From the NCBI GenBank assembly GCA_000145985.1, contig CP002098.1, forward strand, positions 682,001 through 746,000: 64,000 nucleotides of DNA, given 5' to 3'. Of this stretch, positions 60,929 to 64,000 are shown piece after piece. Source of the stretch: Ignisphaera aggregans DSM 17230. GTDB taxonomy: Archaea > Thermoproteota > Thermoprotei_A > Sulfolobales > Ignisphaeraceae. The stretch's first letter is position 1; every line of letters starts with the position of its first letter. The notes beneath the pieces are model-generated. The model saw nothing but the letters and a program-made list of their open reading frames with translations, was not told where the DNA came from and made no database searches. A program made the position numbers and the translations under genes.

Positions 60929-62098
60929 ATGGCTATAGATTGGTTTTATAGATATCTGCTTAGATCTGTTATACCTAGTCTAGATGAGATTGAGTTTGTT
61001 AGACCTATAGCTAATGGGCTTAGAGGTTCATCGGATATTGAGACCCTTGGTAATGTATCTGAATGGCTTGTAAAGAATGTGTCTCCCCATAGCTTTAGAA
61101 TTTTCTGTACCTCTCTAGAGGGGGTTACATGGTTTATATGTGTACTGACACTATTCCTTTTCTATGAATATATATGTCGAGATCTCTTCAGTTTTCCAGA
61201 CCCTATATACACAGCTATTGTGCTTATATTGGCTATCTCCACAGCTCTAGGGCTTAACATAGCTCTTTACTGGCTCAATACCCTTGCAAAGATTGTAACT
61301 ATCTTCATAATGGTTGTCATTATTGGAGCTTTTGTAAGAGGTGCTTCAGATACAATACTTTTCTATAGTGGTGCATTACTGGGTACTCTAATAGCTCTTC
61401 TATCCTATGCATACTACATCTCACTACCTGTAGCATTAAATCGTAATCTAATTGGTATGGCTAAGACATATCTAAACTTTTTGGTATCGTCGTGTAGAAG
61501 TGGTATGCGTGTAGAGGAGATACTTAGATATGGGATGGGGGTGTGCCGAGAATATTCAAAGCTTACATTATCTCTTCTCATAAATCTCTATCCAAATAAT
61601 AGAATTCTCCTCTTCTCTGCTCTCCTACATATAGCTACAGGTATAGAGTTTGGAGATAAGATGTATGTAGTTGAGCCAGGGCTACCCCTACTACCCACTA
61701 AGACATGGCTAAAGATGACAGGTCTTAGCGAGGCAAAGATATTTGAGGTTATAAAAACACCACATAGACTCACAGTTAGATATATTGGTAGAGTTGCTGA
61801 GAAGGGTACTGGTCTAGCCAACGAATGGAGATCTCTCCTTGAAAAGACTGTGAAAGAGATTGAAAATGCTGTTAGAGTTGGTATACCCAGAGTTGTAATA
61901 GGTCTAGAGACCCTGGCTAAACATCTAGATCTAGAGGATAGAGTTATAGCTGAATCCATTCAGCGGATAGTAAAAACATATGTGTATTCCAAAGCATTAG
62001 AGAGCTATCTAAGATATGTAAAAGACATTAGAGTTATATACACAGAGACAGGGCCATCCATAGAGATATTGCTAGCAATCCCTGGGAAAAGCTCATAG
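60929..62098 (+). CDS. Membrane protein with transglutaminase-like domain
   Basis: A 389-residue protein. Four hydrophobic segments lie at about residues 65-180 (WFICVLTLFLFYEYICRDLF, TAIVLILAISTALGLNIALY, IVTIFIMVVIIGAFVRGAS, SGALLGTLIALLSYAYYISL). A cytoplasmic or exterior domain follows: MGVCREYSKLTLSLLINLYP then LFSALLHIATGIEFGDKMYV, with Cys, His and Asp spaced as in transglutaminase-like cysteine proteases. The ATG at 60929 follows an open frame from 60914. Function not known; protease or amide-forming activity is inferred. Confidence 0.55.
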   Translation: MAIDWFYRYLLRSVIPSLDEIEFVRPIANGLRGSSDIETLGNVSEWLVKNVSPHSFRIFCTSLEGVTWFICVLTLFLFYEYICRDLFSFPDPIYTAIVLILAISTALGLNIALYWLNTLAKIVTIFIMVVIIGAFVRGASDTILFYSGALLGTLIALLSYAYYISLPVALNRNLIGMAKTYLNFLVSSCRSGMRVEEILRYGMGVCREYSKLTLSLLINLYPNNRILLFSALLHIATGIEFGDKMYVVEPGLPLLPTKTWLKMTGLSEAKIFEVIKTPHRLTVRYIGRVAEKGTGLANEWRSLLEKTVKEIENAVRVGIPRVVIGLETLAKHLDLEDRVIAESIQRIVKTYVYSKALESYLRYVKDIRVIYTETGPSIEILLAIPGKSS

Positions 62099-62178
62099 CA
62101 TATTGATTGCATTCTATCCACTAGATCATATAGAGATATAGGTTCAAAACCCAGAGAAGAAGATTTGGGTTAGAGACA

Positions 62179-62535
62179 ATGGGATTTCTGAGGATTAAGG
62201 CAAGGATTTGGAATGTCGAAGATTTGTCTAGAGCTACTGAAGTTGAGCTTCTAGCTGATACTGGAGCTATATATACGGTTTTACCCTCAAGTCTTCTCAA
62301 AAGCCTTGGAGTCAAACCAATTGGTAGAAGAAGGTTTAGACTTACAGACAATAGAATTGTTGAACGTGATATAGGTGTTATAGGCATTCAAATTGGGGAT
62401 AGATGGTCCTATACACCAGTTGTCTTTGGGGATGAAGGAGTCTACATACTCGGAGCTGTAACCCTCGAAGAACTTGGGCTTGAAGTAGACCCTGTGAAAG
62501 GAGTCCTGAAGCCTGCTGAACTCCTTCTATTTTAG
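62179..62535 (+). CDS. Clan AA single-domain aspartyl protease
   Basis: A 118-residue retropepsin-like protein. It has the catalytic loop ELLADTGAIYTVLPSSLLKS (DTGA) and the second hydrophobic strand-Gly block VYILGAVTLEELGLEVDP. Single-domain forms act as homodimers. Short archaeal proteins of this family occur alone or beside toxin-antitoxin genes. No signal peptide. It follows the transglutaminase-like gene by 80 nt. Confidence 0.8.
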   Translation: MGFLRIKARIWNVEDLSRATEVELLADTGAIYTVLPSSLLKSLGVKPIGRRRFRLTDNRIVERDIGVIGIQIGDRWSYTPVVFGDEGVYILGAVTLEELGLEVDPVKGVLKPAELLLF

Positions 62536-62582
62536 CTCTAAGTATATAAACCTTGAACGCTTTGGATATGTAGATCAGATTC

Positions 62583-62721
62583 ATGGAGCTGAACCTCAAA
62601 GAGCTTGAAAAGTTGAAGAGGGAGATACAGAGTAATTGATGTATATATTGAAGTAGTTGAGGAGCACCTTAAAATGTTCTATTCATTGATTCCAAAAGAA
62701 CTTGACTCTAAGGCTAACTAG
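62583..62721 (+). pseudogene. Broken small helical gene
   Basis: ATG 62583 reads ELNLKELEKLKREIQSN then a stop; a shifted frame continues RVIDVYIEVVEEHLKMFYSL, IPKELDSKAN to a stop at 62719. Joined near 62630, this gives about 45 charged helical residues. No family; low certainty. Confidence 0.35.
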
Positions 62722-62792
62722 GCTAGGGAGTGTTTATTCTACAACAATGTTTTTAACTCTTTAAAACTATAAATGTGATTGGATGTAACCAT

Positions 62793-62990
62793 ATGTCTAA
62801 GGTTGTTAGAGCTGAATATGAGAATGGTGTACTGAAGCCTTTAGATTCTTTGGAGCTTGATGAAGGTGAGATTGTTCGAGTAAGAATTGAGAGAAGTCTT
62901 AGGGAAAAGCTAAAGGATATTATTGGCATATTGGGTAGATCTGATGATGAAGAGCTAGAGAGGTATTTAGAGGAGGCATGGATCTCTTGA
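62793..62990 (+). CDS. DUF104-type VapB antitoxin, copy 1
   Basis: A 65-residue AF2212-like (DUF104) antitoxin: KVVRAEYENGVLKPLDSLEL, DEGEIVRVRIERSLREKL, then a helical acidic tail. The frame extends to a GTG at 62775; the ATG at 62793 has GGATG upstream and gives the usual start. Overlaps the start of a VapC frame at 62978. Toxin truncated. Confidence 0.75.
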   Translation: MSKVVRAEYENGVLKPLDSLELDEGEIVRVRIERSLREKLKDIIGILGRSDDEELERYLEEAWIS

Positions 62991-63094
62991 TTCTCCTAGA
63001 TACCAACATTCTTTATTGTGTTCTGTACAACACCTTGGAAATATGTAGCAAGAATCTAACCTCGAAAATATATCTATATAGGGATTGTCATTAA
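62978..63094 (+). pseudogene. Truncated VapC, copy 1
   Basis: ATG inside the antitoxin end, AGGAGG immediately upstream. Reads DLLILLDTNILYCVLYNTLE and ends at a stop 38 codons in. Only the first PIN motif (LLDTNIL) is kept; the rest does not look like VapC. Confidence 0.55.
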
Positions 63095-63310
63095 TACTTT
63101 GATATACACTTTCTTCAATTTTAATGTTTATATTCATCTCCTCTATGCTGATTCTAAGAGAATGCTAAATATACTCATTTTTAGAGAGTGCTGAAATAAG
63201 TGGAAGAAATTATATAGAAAAGGAAATCAACATGACAATGGTGGAAAGACGACTAAGAGTTGTTAAGAGTATTTAGTCTCTGGTACTAAGTTATGTAAAG
63301 GTTGAAGTAG

Positions 63311-63514
63311 ATGGCTAGGACTATACGTGTACGTTATGAGAAGGGTGTTCTAAAGCCTTTAGAACCTGTAGAGCTGAATGAGGGTGAAGAGGTTATTATA
63401 AGAATAGAAAGATTAGAGGAGAGAAGGAAAATAGTTGAGGAATTCTATGGGAAAAGAGGTTCTGCACCTAAAGATATACTCGATGAATTTATGCTTGAGG
63501 CAGAAATACAGTGA
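63311..63514 (+). CDS. DUF104-type VapB antitoxin, copy 2
   Basis: 67 residues: ARTIRVRYEKGVLKPLEPVE, LNEGEEVIIRIERLEERRKI, then KRGSAPKDILDEFMLEAEIQ. Paralogue of the antitoxin at 62793 (both have GVLKPL and a GE(E/I)V(I/R) strand). Its stop overlaps the VapC start by GTGA at 63511. Confidence 0.8.
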   Translation: MARTIRVRYEKGVLKPLEPVELNEGEEVIIRIERLEERRKIVEEFYGKRGSAPKDILDEFMLEAEIQ

Positions 63515-63766
63515 TATTATTGGATACAAATGCCATAGTATATTATCTTCATAGTGTTGAACCATATGCATCCAGGGTAAAGCAGATTATAATAAGTATA
63601 AAGGATTTAGCAGTAACTCTAAGGATAATTGATGAAGTAGAATTCACATCAATAAGACTTAAAGGATGGAGGAGATATGGGATTAAAAGAATTAAAAGAA
63701 TATATTAGTGAAGAATTCATAGATAAACTTGGAATTCATGTACTAGAGGATAGAGGTACTAGGTAA
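63511..63766 (+). pseudogene. Frame-broken, shortened VapC, copy 2
   Basis: GTG start overlapping the antitoxin. ILLDTNAIVYYLHSVEPYAS keeps the first Asp, VTLRIIDEVEFTSIRLKGW keeps the motif-2 Glu, then the frame ends with KRIKRIY at 63708. In the next frame it continues GLKELKEYISEEFIDKLGIH then VLEDRGTR and stops at 63764. The central and C-terminal PIN acids after VLED are absent, so the gene is cut at about 63757, near a composition change. Confidence 0.6.
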
Positions 63767-63911
63767 ATACCAGGGCCTCCACCGAGTATACTGCTCTGTG
63801 AATCGTTGGGACGACCAACTTGTCTTCGCTCTTAGGCTCTCCAGGATCCACATCAATGCTCCAGTCGTACTTCTTGAAATCCTTTAAAACGTAGTACGCA
63901 GGCACTTTCAT
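63759..63911 (-). CDS. Small gene in the right-end G+C-richer segment
   Basis: A 50-codon frame with ATG at 63911: KVPAYYVLKDFKKYDWSIDV, DPGEPKSEDKLVVPTIHRAV, YSVEALVF. It reads like real protein, possibly a truncated gene whose end was replaced at the junction near 63760. Family unknown. Confidence 0.35.
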   Translation of the reverse strand: MKVPAYYVLKDFKKYDWSIDVDPGEPKSEDKLVVPTIHRAVYSVEALVFT

Positions 63912-64000
63912 GTAGGGGGAAGACTGCTGAAAACACTATGCCGACAGCTATCAGAGTATTTGCGATGATTAGACTCAGAGGAAACTCGAACACTAGGAAA
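63853..64000 (-). CDS. Partial membrane protein at the window end
   Basis: Runs off base 64000. It reads LVFEFPLSLIIANTLIAVGI, VFSAVFPLHESACVLRFKGF. One hydrophobic helix is evident. It overlaps the small gene above in another frame, so its last 25 codons are doubtful. Confidence 0.3.
   Translation of the reverse strand, partial: FLVFEFPLSLIIANTLIAVGIVFSAVFPLHESACVLRFKGFQEVRLEH

Noticed and set aside
1-64000. Insertion sequences, tRNA or rRNA genes
   Set aside because: No transposase motif, terminal inverted repeat with target duplication, or cloverleaf/rRNA-like segment could be recognised by reading; short eroded copies may have been missed.

Overview
The window reads as a variable, defence-rich region of a hyperthermophilic crenarchaeon (Thermoproteota, probably Desulfurococcales). 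The support is A+T-rich DNA with AGA/AGG arginine and ATA isoleucine codons, TATA-box promoters about 25 nt before transcripts, GGTG/GAGG ribosome sites with many GTG and TTG starts, and families typical of Archaea (ATPase_2, VapBC, UPF0175/DUF3368, MscS with a DUF432-like partner). No rRNA, tRNA, CRISPR array, intact transposase or replication gene was seen. The species is an inference.

Layout. 1-7.5 kb: a minus-strand operon with a DUF1156 DNA methylase, a DUF499 ATPase, a small unknown protein and the start of a further gene, divergent from an EVE-domain protein. 7.8-11.8 kb: an HTH/TIR-like/membrane protein divergent from a four-gene operon (glycine-zipper membrane protein, HEPN protein, a frame-broken unknown, an all-helical unknown). 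12-17.8 kb: a decaying zone with a broken PIN gene, a winged-helix protein plus membrane partner, an orphan VapB with dead VapC and a truncated transglutaminase-like gene. 17.8-19.7 kb: two unknown proteins plus a PIN protein. 19.9-21.9 kb: an ABC exporter and a microprotein. 22-26 kb: a secreted surface protein and two unknown proteins. 26.1-27.3 kb: a Panacea-UPF0175 fusion with a DUF3368 PIN toxin. 27.7-29.2 kb: MscS and DUF432-like. 29.3-30.2 kb: small remnants and vapB with a stub of vapC. 30.3-33.7 kb: membrane protein, ABC exporter and an anchored secreted protein. 34.2-42.4 kb: an Mrr-like nuclease behind a 27-codon leader ORF, two more Panacea pairs (one Cys-rich partner, one PD-(D/E)XK partner), each followed by a convergent dead metallophosphoesterase, and a cluster of very small genes. 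42.6-44.6 kb: an OLD-like ATPase with a small partner. 44.8-53.3 kb: a single-chain MNT-HEPN fusion, three ATPase_2 paralogues, and dead ABC and AAA genes. 53.4-58.7 kb: AbrB orphan, MFS transporter, ABC exporter with divergent membrane protein and regulator. 58.8-62.5 kb: an AAA ATPase with a Toprim-like partner, a membrane transglutaminase-like protein and an aspartyl protease. 62.5-64 kb: two DUF104 antitoxins with broken vapC genes and a composition shift at the edge.

How it fits together. Most genes belong to conflict systems: DNA modification and recognition (DUF1156/DUF499/EVE), candidate abortive-infection effectors (TIR-like, HEPN, PIN, PD-(D/E)XK, Toprim-like) and antitoxins. Toxin halves are repeatedly truncated while antitoxins survive, and many genes are broken by one base, often in short homopolymers. 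The best candidates for an undescribed system are the 7.8-11.8 kb divergent TIR-like/HEPN locus, the set of three Panacea modules with different partners, and the MNT-HEPN fusion. All functions are inferred from sequence reading; no search was run.
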